Assembly (NCBI RefSeq): GCF_043290135.1
Contig: NC_134704.1
Coordinates: forward strand, 9,605,501-9,669,500
Length of the DNA stretch: 64,000 nt
Source: Rhipicephalus microplus
Lineage: Eukaryota > Arthropoda > Arachnida > Ixodida > Ixodidae
Direction of reading: 5' to 3'
A model generated the notes under the pieces. That model ran no database searches, was not told the DNA's origin, and saw only the letters and a list, made by a program, of their open reading frames with translations. How positions within the stretch are numbered: the first letter of the stretch is position 1; every line of letters starts with the position of its first letter. Both the position numbers and the translations under genes were made by a program. Below, in pieces: positions 1-12,950 of the stretch.

Positions 1-840
1 TCAGAGTAAACATGTACTATTTATTACGCTGCTATAAAAGCGTATAGCCAACACTACAAACACAACTGGCGTTATACAAGAGCTACCACGACGAGCTGAT
101 GTAAGGCGACTGTCACCACAACTGCTTATGTAATGCATATGCGATTTACAAATTATAACCACGTCGCTGCTAGCTGAGAATCGTTGCTGCAAGGTTGTCG
201 GCGTTTCTCTACTACAGCAAAATTGCTAACTTTACAAACGTTTTGTCTCGCTCTTGCCTAATCTGAGCATAGTGTCTTCCAATCTTCCAAATTTTAGGCC
301 ATATTGCCCCCCCCCCCCCCCCTGCTCACGAGGGTTGTTAACGAAGGCATTGACTTCAAATGTGCGCATACTTCTTTCATGAACAACTTTCTCGCAAACA
401 TCAATTGTAAGTCAGCGTCAGTCTTTCTTCACTCCTTCCACCAAACAGCTAAACGTTTACAATAGCGCATGTTGAGCGTAGCTTACCGCTCAATATTACC
501 ATGTAATTAGCATGCACTACTATAAACGAGGCTATGTCGCTCTCTAAGCAAATTTTTTCTCTGTTACAAGCTTACGCGAACAAAGCCAAAAAGCCGACCC
601 TGCCCCCCCCAAAAAAAATCATTAGAATACAGTAACAGGTTTCGCGTCGATTAAATTTTGTTTTGTTCCTGTGACGCGATATTTTTGTAGAGGCTTCTCT
701 CTACACAGCGTGCTTAAAGCTAGTTGGCTTTAGAGCCCCCTAAACTTCTGCGTCATGGTATTGCCACGTTCAAACTTCGCCATCAGCGCTTGACTCTTCA
801 AAGAATAGTAGCAAGTTACGTGCGTTATTCTGCTTGCAAG
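1..840. other. Unassigned DNA at window start
   Basis: No gene is recognised. Positions 42-73 resemble 43827-43858 (26 of 32 bases match by eye), so part of this stretch may be an old interspersed repeat. A run of 16 C lies at 307-322. The longest ORF is 79 codons (724-963) and continues into the GC-rich segment that follows. Confidence 0.5.
307..322. repeat. Poly-C homopolymer, 16 bp
   Basis: Uninterrupted run of C. Length in the assembly may be inaccurate because homopolymers are error prone. Confidence 0.9.
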
Positions 841-1140
841 GGGTTTTCGAGGAGTGAAGAGGAGAATGGCACTCTTTCGCAAGCCGCGCGAGATAGAAAA
901 CGGACGCCCCCATCGGCTGAAGGGCGGAGGAAAGTTTGCCGCGCCGGCGGCGAGAATGGATAAGCGGCAGCGCGAGACGGATCCGTCGCGGATGAGACGC
1001 CATTTGTCTTGGTCTCATGGCCTCGTGCGCGCCGCTCGGCGCCATCAATCTGAGGCCGCTTGGCGCCTTTGTTTTCCTTCAGGACACGAGAGCAGTAGCG
1101 CCCTTCGAAGCAAGCCAATTTTCCTCGCACGGATATATAA
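840..1140. other. CpG-rich segment, no gene recognised
   Basis: The stretch is locally GC- and CpG-rich and is open in several overlapping frames on both strands (plus 854-1174, minus 825-1295), as expected by chance in GC-rich DNA. A TATA-like string lies at about 1134-1140 on its downstream edge. No protein family is recognised in any frame. It could be a remnant of a promoter or of a repeat. Confidence 0.3.
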
Positions 1141-2084
1141 CAGTGGGAGTAACGAGGCCTTGAATGTTTATTAGTAGAGCTGATGTATTTTATAGAATAG
1201 TTAACTGCACGTGTTGGCAAAATGCTACGATGAAAAAAAAAAGAAAAAAAAGAGACAGTTTTGTTGTTAGGATAAAGGAATGAATACCGTAGCAACGCAG
1301 TGAATTTTTATACGAAGTAAGGCGAGCAGCAAACACTTTTTTGCTCCAATTTCGCGCGACTCTACAAAACGATGGTTTCAGCGTGTGCTGCCTCTCCAGG
1401 CTGCGACGCGGTTTTCGTGTTGCCGGCCTTCGCAGGGCAACGCGATGTAAGCACAACGCGTGTATGATGACCGCTGAAACAGCACACTCACCATCTCTCG
1501 TGGCAGCGACTTTATGATGAAGGTTCGCAGTTTTCGCTCGAGCGACGCCGTAATAGCACCCCTATCGCTCCTTCCCCGACGAAAGACGGGCGATGTTTTT
1601 GAAGCGAGAAAGGCGTATGCTTGAGGAGCCATAGATGGCAGGCCTCGCACGGGGCTCAAGCTTCTAGCGATGGCGACGCCGGATCGTTTCATCTATGCAT
1701 CAGTCGCGTCCATCCTCAGTGCTCGCACGTATTTACTGACGTGTAGATGACGTGATGCTCATGATAATGTTATTTATTTGGACTTCATTTCAACGCAACA
1801 TGACAATGATAGCGATGACGAATACTCATGAGAGTGCCGAAGAATTGCTATGGTAACAAAAAGCAAGTTAGGCGTAGAAAGAATGGGGCAAGAAAATTTC
1901 ATTGTCATTTACTTTATCCGTGTCCAGCTTAGGATATTTTGGGGGCTGCTCCAATCAACGAAGATATTCACCCTTCAGAAGATCAATCGAAACGTACACC
2001 AAGCAATGAACATGTCCACACGCTAGACGTAAAGGACGATTTTGATGATGTTTCTAGATGCAGATATCACAAGACATCAACCTC

Positions 2085-2122
2085 TTGAACTGCGCCGATA
2101 TTATTGAACTGCGCCGATATTA
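2085..2122. repeat. Perfect 19-bp tandem duplication (2 copies)
   Basis: The unit TTGAACTGCGCCGATATTA occurs at 2085-2103 and again at 2104-2122 with no mismatch. It looks like a recent local slippage or repair duplication. Confidence 0.9.
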
Positions 2123-5100
2123 TATATGACTGGGATGAGCTCATTCCTGTAGCGTACCTCATGACACTAAAATATTGCATCCTTCCTTACAGCGGGGCGT
2201 TAACATATTCTGAAAAAAAAAAAAACGAAAGCTTTAACAGATACGGTACTCTAATAGAAGGAAAACGTGCTTTAATCATTTTCTCCACTACTTTTCTGAG
2301 ATTTCTGCAGCATGAGTTAGTCAAGAAACACCGAGGTTGAAATTGCCATGGTATTGTAGCTGAAGCATTGAAACGGACAATGGTTGTACAGTAAGAGAAC
2401 ATCGAACAACACAGAAATAGAGTGTTACAAGGAGTTTAAACAATGGAAATACAACTACCGCGATGGGCTTATGTGTTCACAGATTCACAGGGAGGAGAGA
2501 GGATACTGACCAAGCTTGCTGTGCAAGGACGCTCCAAGACTACAATGGGCCTTCGCAAAACAGTGCTCGAGTATTCCCAGGCGTTAACGAATGGCCGAAT
2601 ACAGACATTCGTCATCGCCACGTTTGCGGACTGGCGGCGCCATTTGTGCAAGCCGGGGCACTTAGTCATCGCCTTAACGATGACCGAAGGCTATAGCCTC
2701 AGGGCACCAGAAAACAATCTCCCGTTGTTAAGAAGGCTGCTTACGGGGCCCTCATCACTCCAGTCGCAACCCCATCACGTGACCAAACATGCCAAAAAAA
2801 CGAGGTCTACCACGCGCTCTTTTGGCGCTAGCCCCGCAATACACATAGATAACGGCGTCTAACGAAACACACAAAGCGAGGGTCCAGAAGGGGCTCGAAT
2901 GCCTCGCGAAAGTGCGGGGGCGTCGCGGCAAGGCGATGCTGCTTATCGCCGTCCTCCCGCCTCCGGGATTTTTGTCGACAGCCGTCGATGATTTACGGGA
3001 CCGCGTAGCTTCCCGAAACGAGGAGAAGGGGGGGGGGGGAGAGCAACAGAGAGAAACGCGCCTTTCATAACTCTATCATTAGTTGTAGATAAAGATAAAT
3101 CCCGAAGAGGGAAACTATGACGGCCCGAGAAAGCGACGGTCGAGGTTGAGTAAATCACGCTTCGACTTGCCTACTTCGTTGTGTCCCGATCGGGGGGCGG
3201 AGGAGAAGGCAGAACGGCCAAATAGCGCCGGGCTGGGGATCGCCTAAACGCGATGGAGATGGCCAGAGGGCGCCCCCGGCATTCTTTTGATAAATAGCCC
3301 CGGTCATAATTCAGAAATAAGAGCGCGGCGACCATGGGCCGACTTTTCAGGGCTCGTACAGAGGAACAGTGACACGACTGGCGAGCTCTCTATTCTCCCT
3401 CGCGACGCCAGCCGAAAGGAAGATCTGCCAAAGTGGCGGGCGGGACCGGGAGAAGGCAAGGAGCGACGATATGGGATTGGAAAGAGATGCGAACTGCACT
3501 GTCCCTCTATCGTCATCATCTCTCTTTCTTCTCCATCCGCGTTCACCGCCTCTCATTCCTCGGGACGGAAGGGTGGAGATATGCGCCCTCGTGTCCCCCT
3601 TTATTCTGAGGCGTTCCGCTTGTCCGAATGCGGTTTCCGCTTCGCGCTTGGCTACGTCTTTGCATCTGCATATCATTTCTCAGTGCGAGCGCCAACAGAA
3701 GCCAAACTTTCCCCTTCACTGTTTGTATTTTCCCGCAAGGTAGTAAACTCGTCTTTTCTGTTCAGCGTTTTCTCCCCGCATCCCGTTCCTATTCAATACC
3801 TCTTGTAGACGTTGTTATTACTGCGTTTTCGATCTGCCTTGCATGTTCCCTCAGATTGACCGTGTCGGAGGGGCCACGACTTGGCCCAATCTCAAAGGTT
3901 CCAAGTCGGGGTTCGTGGACGTTATTGATATGCTCCCGCTTTGTAACCGTGTCAGAGCTGGGCGCTTTCATATGGAGATTGGACTGGCTAGATAGCGGCC
4001 AGTGATTCCGAGGCGCCATGATTCCTGACGCCGCTTGTTTATGACAGGGCTTGCGTATGGCGAGGCCCGATGTCAGCGCCCAAATATTTTTGCGTATTCC
4101 GCGGTTTTGAAGAGGAAAATGCCAGCATAAAGTAAACAGAAAGCGCCTACGGTTGATGTCTGCTTTCTATTCCGACTGAGACACTTCTTGTGTTAAAACA
4201 TTAACATAGCGGAGGAATATTATGCGAAGTTGATTGTTGCATCAGTGTGATATTTTTTCCCACTGAATATGCCGCGTAATAGAGTTTAGAGCATAATAAC
4301 CTGTGCAACTATAATTCAGTATAACTCACTGATGCCAAATAACTTTGTTAAAAGTTGTTGACACAGTTTCCTGTCTCTATGCGTCAATATTATCTAGTTA
4401 AGAAGCGGGAGTTAAATGTTATATTCTTTTTTTACTATAATAGAATGGCTTGATAAAGAAAAAGCTGAAATATCTGAAGGCTTTCGCGTCATAGGAAGAT
4501 GCTGCCGTTTGTAACGTATTCACCCTTTACACTTTACGACGCATAAACGTGGGTGTCGGGAGTTATGCTCCGGAGCCACAAGTAGTAGACAAATAGTACG
4601 ATTTATGACGACGGCATATCAGTTACGCAAGTTTTTCTCATCGATATCGCAAATGTCACAGCGCCTGGAGTCAACAAGCTCTACAATGATGACCTATATG
4701 TGTTCGTTTCTTGGCAAAATATGCTCGCTAAAGCACATAATGACCTAACAAACTTTATGTAGCTATGCGATCAATGGCCCGGGGTCTAAAGTCATGAAGC
4801 TTTTAGCCCGTCAGTGTGATTTTCCATTAGGTTGGGTGCTTCCTGTATCGAAGTGTAGGACATGAAGATAGACTTTGATTTGCTCTTTTAAACAAGCCTC
4901 TTGTAGATTTGAGCACATAGTTTCCTATGTTCGCAATACCTTAATCACTGAAATATTACGAATACAGACAATTAGTGAATAGTACAGTTAGTTCATACAG
5001 TCTACGAGGTGCATTTGAAGCTTTATTGTTAAACGATTATCTTCCATCTGATATCATGTTTCGCAATCATCCACACTGTCAGAAATGCAACCAGAAGCAT

Positions 5101-5385
5101 CTGTAGCGTAAGGTAGTAAACTAACAAATATTACTTTTGGCATACTATAAAGCAGCTCGATAAAGTGATGCAGAATAAAATTCAGCACTGTGTACCGCCT
5201 ATTTTGTGTTGTTTATTCTCGAGCTGTTTTAAGTAGTGTGTCTTCGTAACTAATAAGCTTGGCTAACCACAATTTTGATGCATTATTTGACCTAATAATC
5301 GCCTTTGAAGTGTATACGTATCCCTCTTGCGTTGTAGTGACACACTTGTTGAATATGTAATGATGTCGACACAAAAATCGCCAAA
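2123..5385. other. Unassigned DNA, no gene recognised
   Basis: Open frames up to 173 codons (3287-3808) occur in the GC-richer 2.8-4.0 kb part. They overlap open frames on the opposite strand and show no recognisable domain. The 4.0-5.4 kb part is AT-rich with frequent stops. No repeat match within the window was found. Confidence 0.5.
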
Positions 5386-5389
5386 AAAG

Positions 5390-5560
5390 AAGAACTTTAT
5401 TTGTAAGGGCTTTGGACAAGGAGTCATGAGCTCGGTGGGTGGAGCCCCAAAACCAGGGCTCCACTGGCTGCTTCGACCTGCATGATGTGACCCAGGAGCA
5501 CGAGCTGTACATCTGGCTCAGCGCTCGTGAGCTGTGCCTCCCATCGCGCGAAAGCATTAT
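5390..5560 (-). mobile_element. Probable LINE 3' end fragment
   Basis: Read on the minus strand this segment ends with a polyadenylation-like AATAAA context (the plus strand shows CTTTATTTG at 5396-5404). Upstream of it is GC-richer sequence carrying the phrase GGTGGAGCCCC on the plus strand. It resembles the 3' ends of non-LTR elements common in tick genomes. No reverse transcriptase remains. The assignment rests on remembered resemblance and could be wrong. Confidence 0.35.
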
Positions 5561-5564
5561 AGAA

Positions 5565-6430
5565 ATCCCAGGTATTTTGTTATAAGTGACCAATTTCGAT
5601 AACCCGAATTTTCTTATTAACTTGCTCTTTTTCTTTTTGTCTTTTGTGAACTATTTCTTCAAACTTGCAAGATCTGAATTCAACATTCTCGTTCATAAGC
5701 GTGTTTCACCATTGTATGGTAATGTTTGTTATGACATTCGCTAGAATTTACAGTTGCGAACAAGTTCTATATATGAAACTGAAGATCGTTCCAGGTGATC
5801 ACTTCGTAAACACCGGTTGCATAAATAGCATCGTCGTCACGACTGACCATGGGTATATGTACTAAACCTTTCTACTGATTCTGCCCTGGGACCTGCTTGC
5901 TAGCTTCACGCAGAAAACCGCAATATCACATGCTTCTTAGAGATACCACTTTTTCTTGATATACAAATGACTCGCTTCAATGTGCCTTTCACCACCACCT
6001 CCTCCGGTTCCTCGTTGCGTGGTTCGCAGAGGCGAGGCGACCAGACAGCGAGCCGTGGCACTGATGGGAAGCAGACGATCTGTCTCCAAGCTCTATTCGC
6101 GAGCGGGAACGTCTTCATTTCCTGCACGACGACTTTATTAATGACGTAACGTCAACCCACAAGTGGCACTTCCCTCCTTTTTTATTCTTTTTGTCTCTTT
6201 TATCTTGGAATGTTCAATGGAACTTCGAGGATATGAATCCCCTCCATGTGCTATTTCTTGCCTGCTATTCTACAAAATGAACAGCCGCTCGTTGACCGTT
6301 GCGCTGCTGCTTCGTACTAAATTGGGTGTCAGGCTCTCCTACCACGTCCCCTACCTCCGTGTTGACCTCACCCGCACGGGTATAAGGGCCACTTTGAGAG
6401 CCCTCTGTTGGGTGCCTGTTGTACGAGCGT
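5565..6430. other. Unassigned DNA, no gene recognised
   Basis: Short ORFs only (60-91 codons), none with a recognisable domain. No repeat copy within the window was found. Confidence 0.45.
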
Positions 6431-6870
6431 CAGGGTGACGCATTTCGCTTTTTTTTTTTCGCTATACTTCTCCAGCTTACGTGTCCATGATTTTAGGAGG
6501 TATAATATGTTTCTGCGGTTCAGTCGCTGCTGTGTGCCACGTGCTGCATTCTTTCAAGAGATACTGGCAAGAATCGAACGCTTTTTTTTTTCTGACTGTC
6601 AACGAGATATCTCCTCTTCTCTTTTTTATTTTTATGAGATTCTCTTGGTTTTTTTTTTTTGGCGCTTACTGCAGCACGCTTTCTTTTTTTTCCAAGATTT
6701 CTGCACACTCACTGTAAAATTTTGTGCTCGTGTTAGACCTTTTATTTCCCGATTTCCGTCTATCGTTGCTTCTTACTTTCTTGACATTTTTCACTCGAAG
6801 ACCTTTCGCACAGCCCTTTGTCTTGAAAAAGCATGCACATTTTGTGCTTTTCTTTTGTAACAGCTCACTG
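6430..6870. other. T-rich strand-asymmetric tract
   Basis: The plus strand carries repeated runs of about 8-12 T near 6449, 6581, 6648 and 6685, separated by pyrimidine-rich sequence. The phenylalanine-rich ORFs here (6408-6860 plus, 6481-6717 plus) are a direct result of this composition and are not evidence of a protein. Confidence 0.6.
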
Positions 6871-7254
6871 CTCTCGTTCAGAACCGTGCGGCTCACTCGC
6901 AGGCGCAAAGAGGGCGGTCCCTTTCTGAGTGATACGTGATGCCTCGGCTGCTCGCTGTTGTCGAGCGCCTCCTGTCAGGCGTATATTGCTTTCCGGCGTG
7001 ATTTGTTGGTGCTCGAACGTTGGCGCTGTCGAACACTTTGTGAAACAGAAGAAAAATGCGGAGCTTGATTCGCTTACAGGACACTCACCAAATACAGCGC
7101 CAAAATAGCCCAAGAAAAGAAAAAAAAAATGCACGCGACCAAGAAGTAGAGAGGAAGGCGAGAGCATTAAGCGAAAGAGCCGGGGAAAACAGGAAAAACA
7201 GGAATAGATAGCACGTCTTTGTTTTTTCATGAACCCTTTTTAATTTTGTTTATT

Positions 7255-7416
7255 ATTTGGAGCATTACTTCCCAAAACCAAGCTATGATTATAAGAGACG
7301 CCGTAGCGTATAGTGGAGGGCTCCGGAAATTTTGACCATCTGGTGTTCTTTATCATGCACTGACATCGCACAGTGCGCGGGCTTCTAGCATTTCGCCTCA
7401 TTGCCTCATAGCCGTC
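7255..7416 (-). mobile_element. Diverged tRNA-derived SINE fragment (Ruka-like)
   Basis: On the minus strand this is the body and 3' part of the SINE found intact elsewhere in the window. It keeps the diagnostic strings CCCAAAACCA (7271-7280), GAGACGCCGTAG, GTGGAGGGCTCCGGAAAT and a decayed GGTGTTCTTTA. The tRNA-like head is missing or unrecognisable, and an insertion near 7308 breaks the alignment. It is an old truncated copy. Confidence 0.65.
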
Positions 7417-7965
<549 letters not shown>

Positions 7966-9180
7966 AACTCACCGGCCTTGGATCCCTAACCACTGCCGGT
8001 GACTGCCACTTAGCCATGGCATGTGTGACGTCATGTGCTGTGTAAACAGTACAGCGGCGCCGTATTATACAACCTCAACCAAAGCTTCAGCTTGCAATCA
8101 AAACGTTGGCATTCGGAGCCTACCTGATCATAAACTTAAGATATAGCTCACTTGCAGGCGCATCTGAGACTGGAACAAAAAAATTCACTGTAATGCAGAC
8201 GCTGGCATAGCAAGCCGCTTGTTACGTCATGGCTCGCGAGCATCTGAGGCAATGAAATGGTTTGTATTAAAAGAACATTGATACTTTAGAAAAATATAAT
8301 ATGAAAATCTGAAAAAAAATTACTTAGTTTCACCCCGTATTATAGTCTGTGCACAAGGAAAAGATGCGACTGAGAGATGCGAGCGGAGCGCCAAATGAAG
8401 GGTCAAATGCGTCGTCAGAGGCCAGCGTCCAAGAAAAGTCTTCCTTTGCCGCCGGTGGACCCTTTCTCCGGTGTATTGGACAACGTACGACGTTGTTCGT
8501 CGCGACATTCGCGGTCCATTTATCGTCGGCCCATGTAATTCGATTTGTTGTCCGCAGTGGCCGAGACGCTGCTCGCCTATCGATATCGGCCCCGCCCGGC
8601 TGGACTGCGCCTTGTCGCACAGACTGATCGCCGCTGTTTACGGCCTGTACTGCAAGACCACGACAAGGCTCCTTCCGTTCTCGTATTGGCCGCCCTATTT
8701 CATTCATTCTCCTTGTTTCGTTTCTATCGTGTCCTGTCTAATACACGAGCTCTGCTCTTCTTTCGCTCGCTCGGGTATCTGGTCTTCGACGCCCACGCGT
8801 AATGTTGTTAGCCGATGTTAATGTGCGCGTTTCCGGCATCTGTCATCCTTCGCCAAGTCATTGATTGCCTTGACCGAGTTCAACTTCCAGCAAAAAACGG
8901 GCAACACGGTCGACGCCTACGTGATGACACGATACTATCCGAGAAGCTGTCATCTGCTATTACTTTAACCTGTCGTTATTTCTTATTTTCTTTGCGGGCC
9001 CAGCGACAAATGGCGCGAGATCGTTTTGGCTGAATGCAGTGCGATGATGTGGCAGTGAATGGGAGCGGTAATGATTCAGTTGTGTTGCCGTGGAATTTGT
9101 GCAAAGAGACTCAGATTACGCGCACAGCAATCTCAAGAAATAATTTTTTACTGGATCAGGAGTGTGAAATACTTTTCATA
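7966..9180. other. Unassigned DNA with a CpG-rich core at 8370-8830
   Basis: The core is CpG-rich and open in three plus frames (8349-8627, 8471-8821, 8545-8802) and one minus frame (8330-8707). None of the products is recognised, and simultaneous openness in several frames argues for composition rather than selection. Confidence 0.4.
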
Positions 9181-9182
9181 AT

Positions 9183-9350
9183 GATACCTAGGATTTCACG
9201 TGCCAAAACCACAATGCCACTGAGGCACACTGTAGAGCAGTGCACCGGAAATTTCGACCGCTTATTCTTTAACGTGCACCCACGTGGCGCAGAATACACG
9301 GGCGCCTAGCTTTTCACCTCCATCGAAATGTGAGCGTCGCGACCAGCATC
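9183..9350 (-). mobile_element. Strongly diverged SINE relic
   Basis: Minus-strand remnants of the SINE body survive: CGTGCCAAAACCACAATG (9199-9216), CCGGAAATTTCGACC (9245-9259), TTTAACGTGCACCC (9268-9281) and CACCTCCATCGAAATG. Their order and spacing match the intact copies, but about a quarter of the bases differ, so this is among the oldest copies here. Confidence 0.6.
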
Positions 9351-9634
9351 GAACACGCTACATTAGGGTCATTACAGTCTGCCTACTACTATTGTATCTA
9401 CTGATTTTTTTCTTGTTTGGTTTGCAAGGTGTTGCAAGCTGCCCATCACAAAAGGCGAGCGCATTGCTCAGAGTGAGTTTTCAGTTATTCCTTCTTCCTC
9501 TTCTTCTTCCGCCAGTTTCACTTTTTTATTTTTTTAAAGTGGAGAATTTCTTAGTCACCCTCTCCCCCACTGCGCATGCTCGCGCCTCGCGTATCGTGCC
9601 GCATGCTTTCATCTCTCTCTCTCTCTCTCTCGCC

Positions 9635-9889
9635 CCGTCGCACTGGTCTAGTGGCTAAGGTACTCGGCTGCTGACCCACAGGTCGTGGGTTCAAATCCCG
9701 ACTGCGGCAACTGCATTTCCGATGGAGGCGGAAATGTTGTAAGGCCGTGTGCTCACATTTGGGTGCACGTGAAAAAATCCCAGGTCGTCGAAATTTCCGG
9801 AGCTTTTCACTACGGCGTCTCTCATAATCATATGGTGGTTTTGGGACGTAAAACCTCACAAATCAATCAATCAATCATTCAATCAATCA
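9635..9889 (+). mobile_element. Ruka-like tRNA-derived SINE, full length
   Basis: The tRNA-like head (9635-9710) has an A-box-like TGGTCTAGTGG (9644-9654) and a B-box-like GGGTTCAAATCCC (9687-9699), so it may once have carried an RNA polymerase III promoter. The unrelated body follows, and the tail is a run of ATCA units (about 9861-9889). A 14-bp duplication CTCTCTCTCTCGCC flanks it (9621-9634 and 9890-9903), although simple CT sequence makes its exact edges ambiguous. It inserted into a CT microsatellite. Confidence 0.85.
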
Positions 9890-10667
9890 CTCTCTCTCTC
9901 GCCTCGCAGGGCGGACGCAGTCAGCGTCTACAGGTATAAACTGACTGCTCAACCGTTCACTGGCCAACCCGTATATGTAGGCACTGCGTTGCACACAAGC
10001 AACCCACCACTCGTTGAAAGCAACGCTTCACCTTCATTCAATAAATAGGAATCATACAGACGAAATAAGAATTAGGCATTCTCAACCCGCACCCTATTAC
10101 GCAACACTCACACGACAACCCCCCCCCCCCCTCCTTCTGCGACACATTTACTCGAGTTGCCCCGTAGGAAGATGCGGGTGGCCTTTTTTTTTCTTTCTCG
10201 TAGCTAACTCTTATGTAGAGCGGCGTTATACGGCATATGGCCACGCACACCAACGGGAATTATATATACAAACAGCAAGTGATAACTCGAGCGCGTTGTT
10301 CAGTGCTTGTATTGTACCTTGGTGTTCGTGTTCGTCTGTTCACCGAGTGTGCGCTGCCATATGCCGTAATTATTTACCAACTAGCCCACAAGTACATTTT
10401 ATTCTACAAAGTTGAGCAGTAAAAGACGTTGAAAAAATAAAAAAAACGAGGAAACAAAAGGAGCTCAGAGCTATTATCTCTGAATTTCTGAAAGTCTTAA
10501 TAACTCATTCAGTGATTTCTCTTTCAGCCATTTCGCGCCAGTTCAGAGACACGTTCTCATGTGATTTTTTTGCACCACTCGTCTCCGATGCCGGGAGACT
10601 GTCATCGCCAACGGTGGAATTGCCCATTTGACGAGGCATCTAAGGTGTTGACTTTGATACTATAACC

Positions 10668-11145
10668 CTTGTATTTACAAATGATTGATTGATTGATTGA
10701 TATGTAAGGTTTAACGTCCCAAAACCACCATATGATTATGAGAGACGCAGTAGTGGAGAGCTCCGCAAATATCGACCACCTGGGGTTCTTTAACGCGCAC
10801 CCAAATCTGAGCACACGTGCCTACAACATTTGCGCCCCCATCGGAAATGCAGCCGCCGCCACCGATATTCGAACCCGCGACCTGCGAGTCAGCAGCCGAG
10901 TACCTTAGCCACTAGACCACCACGGCGGGGTGTATTTACAAATGCTTCTCGACTCTAATTTCGTCCTTCACTTGACTGAGTAGATATACGGCGCCGCTGC
11001 TCGACTGGAGTTGACGCTGCGCTTTAGAAGAATCACTGCATATTATCGCCGATATACAGTGACTTGGTCTGCCAAGAGACGGCGCTCCCAATGACCTTTT
11101 CAAGTCAAGGTGAAGCGTTGAGTGAAGGGGCGTTGTAGAATACGG
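10668..11145. mobile_element. MITE-like inverted-repeat element, split by a SINE
   Basis: If the SINE at 10684-10930 and one target duplication are removed, the remaining 220 or so bases align end to end with 49933-50147. The left end reads TTGTATTTACAAATGCTTCT across the insertion. The right end, read on the other strand, starts CCGTATTCTACAACGCCCCT. The two ends are therefore imperfect inverted repeats of about 25 bp. There is no coding capacity. This copy is more diverged than the 50-kb copy at its left end. Confidence 0.65.
10684..10930 (-). mobile_element. Ruka-like SINE with perfect 14-bp target duplication
   Basis: Minus-strand copy. The GATT tail units (ATCA on the sense strand) lie at about 10684-10700 and the tRNA-like head at about 10860-10930, including a B-box-like GGGTTCGAATA on the minus strand. 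The flanks TGTATTTACAAATG at 10670-10683 and 10931-10944 are identical. Length 247 bp. It interrupts the left end of an older MITE-like element, so it is the younger insertion. Confidence 0.9.
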
Positions 11146-12950
11146 CTGTGGGGCTTTCTCGCTACGAGAAATCAGCTTCATAAAGTATTATTGTGTTATT
11201 AGCTGTGCGCTTGCACAATTTTCGTACTTAATTCAATTATCATCTTTTTACTTTACTGCCTATGCAGAAAATTGACCGGATGCTGATGTATGAGTAACCT
11301 TCCGGCCTTCGTCTTTACGTATCTTTCTTTCTAATTTGATATGCCTTTTACGCACGTTAGTTTACTTAGGTTGGCTGTAAGCGCTTATACGATTAGAAAA
11401 AAAAACAAAAGAGAGTAAGAGAAACCGAGCGAGGGACACGAATCGATAAATGAATTGGTTGATGTTCGGATGAAACGACGTCGACTCGTTTCGGGACAAA
11501 CATGCGAATGGCCCCTTGAAGGAATTGAGCTGATCTCTCTACGGAGTCAGCACTTTTCTCTCCCCGGCGGGAATGGCAAGTGCTCATGCTGAAGTTACTT
11601 CTTTTTCTTTTCCTTTTATGAAAATATCGCATAAAACTCTTTAGTCTAGAAATACGGAAACGCAAAAAGCTAAGAGCTAAGCTGTTTTTTTTTTCATAAT
11701 TTCATCGTGTTACGCTGTTTCTCCAGTGGGCCGGATGCTGCGTCAATTCCCTCGGGACGCCTCCTGACATCGCGATTTCTGAGTTGCTCATCAGTAAGAG
11801 TACAGAGAAGCGCTACAACAGTATTTCAGGCGACGCTATATATAAAAACGAAATCAAGCATGCACTCTCTTTTTCTAGGAACATGATGCAATTTAGTTTC
11901 TATGCGAGAAAATATGCGCGGAGGGAGATGAGTTTGTTTCGGTAATCAGTAAGTGGATTGCTGCGACGCGGCCCCATATTTTCTTGTGTGTTACAATTTG
12001 AATACGGCTGCTGCATATATTGTGAACACAAACTCTTTTAGACAATTCGAAAGTCGTGGTTAGTGTTCGTTCGAAGTTCCCGTACGACAACTCCACTCCT
12101 GTGGTAGCTCAGTCAATGAACAAGCATGCAAATATTAACGATCAATGTTTTATCGAGCAACGCCAGGGCATGAAGCTTCTGCGAAAAAAGTTTAATCGAT
12201 AAACCTTGCCTTTAACAAGCACATAGGGAAAGAAGTATTAGCGAGCACACACGATAAGCCAGCGTGTGTGTTCGAAGAAATTTCTCCTCTTGCGTACGTG
12301 TCTTTCTAGGCTGGATTCATCGAGCATTTAGGCTATATATCAACAGGCCCAGTATCAGACTGTTGTGCGAAGAAAGACCCTATTGCGCGCAAGCTATGGA
12401 ATAATCTCCAGGGTTCCCGTCTTGTGCGCTATCTTAACAGAACGATCTACAATAATCGAAAACCTTCTCGAAGAAATTAATGGTGCGCAGTTTTCGCTGA
12501 GCATTCCTGACAGGCTTTGTGGGCGAATACCGAATCCAACAAAAGAAAAAAAAAGAAACATGCGTGGTACCATGCAGTCTCTTCTTGAAAGTATATCCGT
12601 ATTATCGATGTAAGACTGCGTGTAAGAAGCGTGGAATCGCACCAGTCGTCATGCCACGTGAATTGCTTTACTGGTAGGTGATTAAAAACTACCAATGCAT
12701 TACAGAGGGCTAAGCATCATCAGCTACAGCTTCAACAAAGCGGGTTGCTAGCCAGTTGCGCGTATTGCCTCACATACGTGTCAGGGGCACTACGCAACCA
12801 TGATTGGTGGAGGGTGTCCTGATAGCAGCTAGTTACCTCACCGATAAACAGGCAAGGGTGCGCTGGAAAGTGTGTACGTGCGCACGGCGCATCGACATAC
12901 CACTCGGAATAGCGGCGGTGAAGAAGCGAATAATCGAGCGTCCATGTACG
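11146..12950. other. Unassigned DNA, no gene recognised
   Basis: ORFs of at most 90 codons, none recognisable. A tRNA-like fragment GGTAGCTCAGTCAATG at about 12102 lacks a matching B box and is not called. No internal repeat copies were found. Confidence 0.45.

Noticed and set aside
3287..3808. 173-codon ORF and overlapping frames on both strands
   Set aside because: Several frames are open together, which points to base composition. No family is recognised.
9635..9720. A true tRNA gene at the SINE heads
   Set aside because: The tRNA-like part continues into the SINE body, recurs in every copy and lacks a normal anticodon arm.
12091..12160. tRNA-like GGTAGCTCAGTCAATG
   Set aside because: Only an A-box-like string is present, with no B box or cloverleaf.
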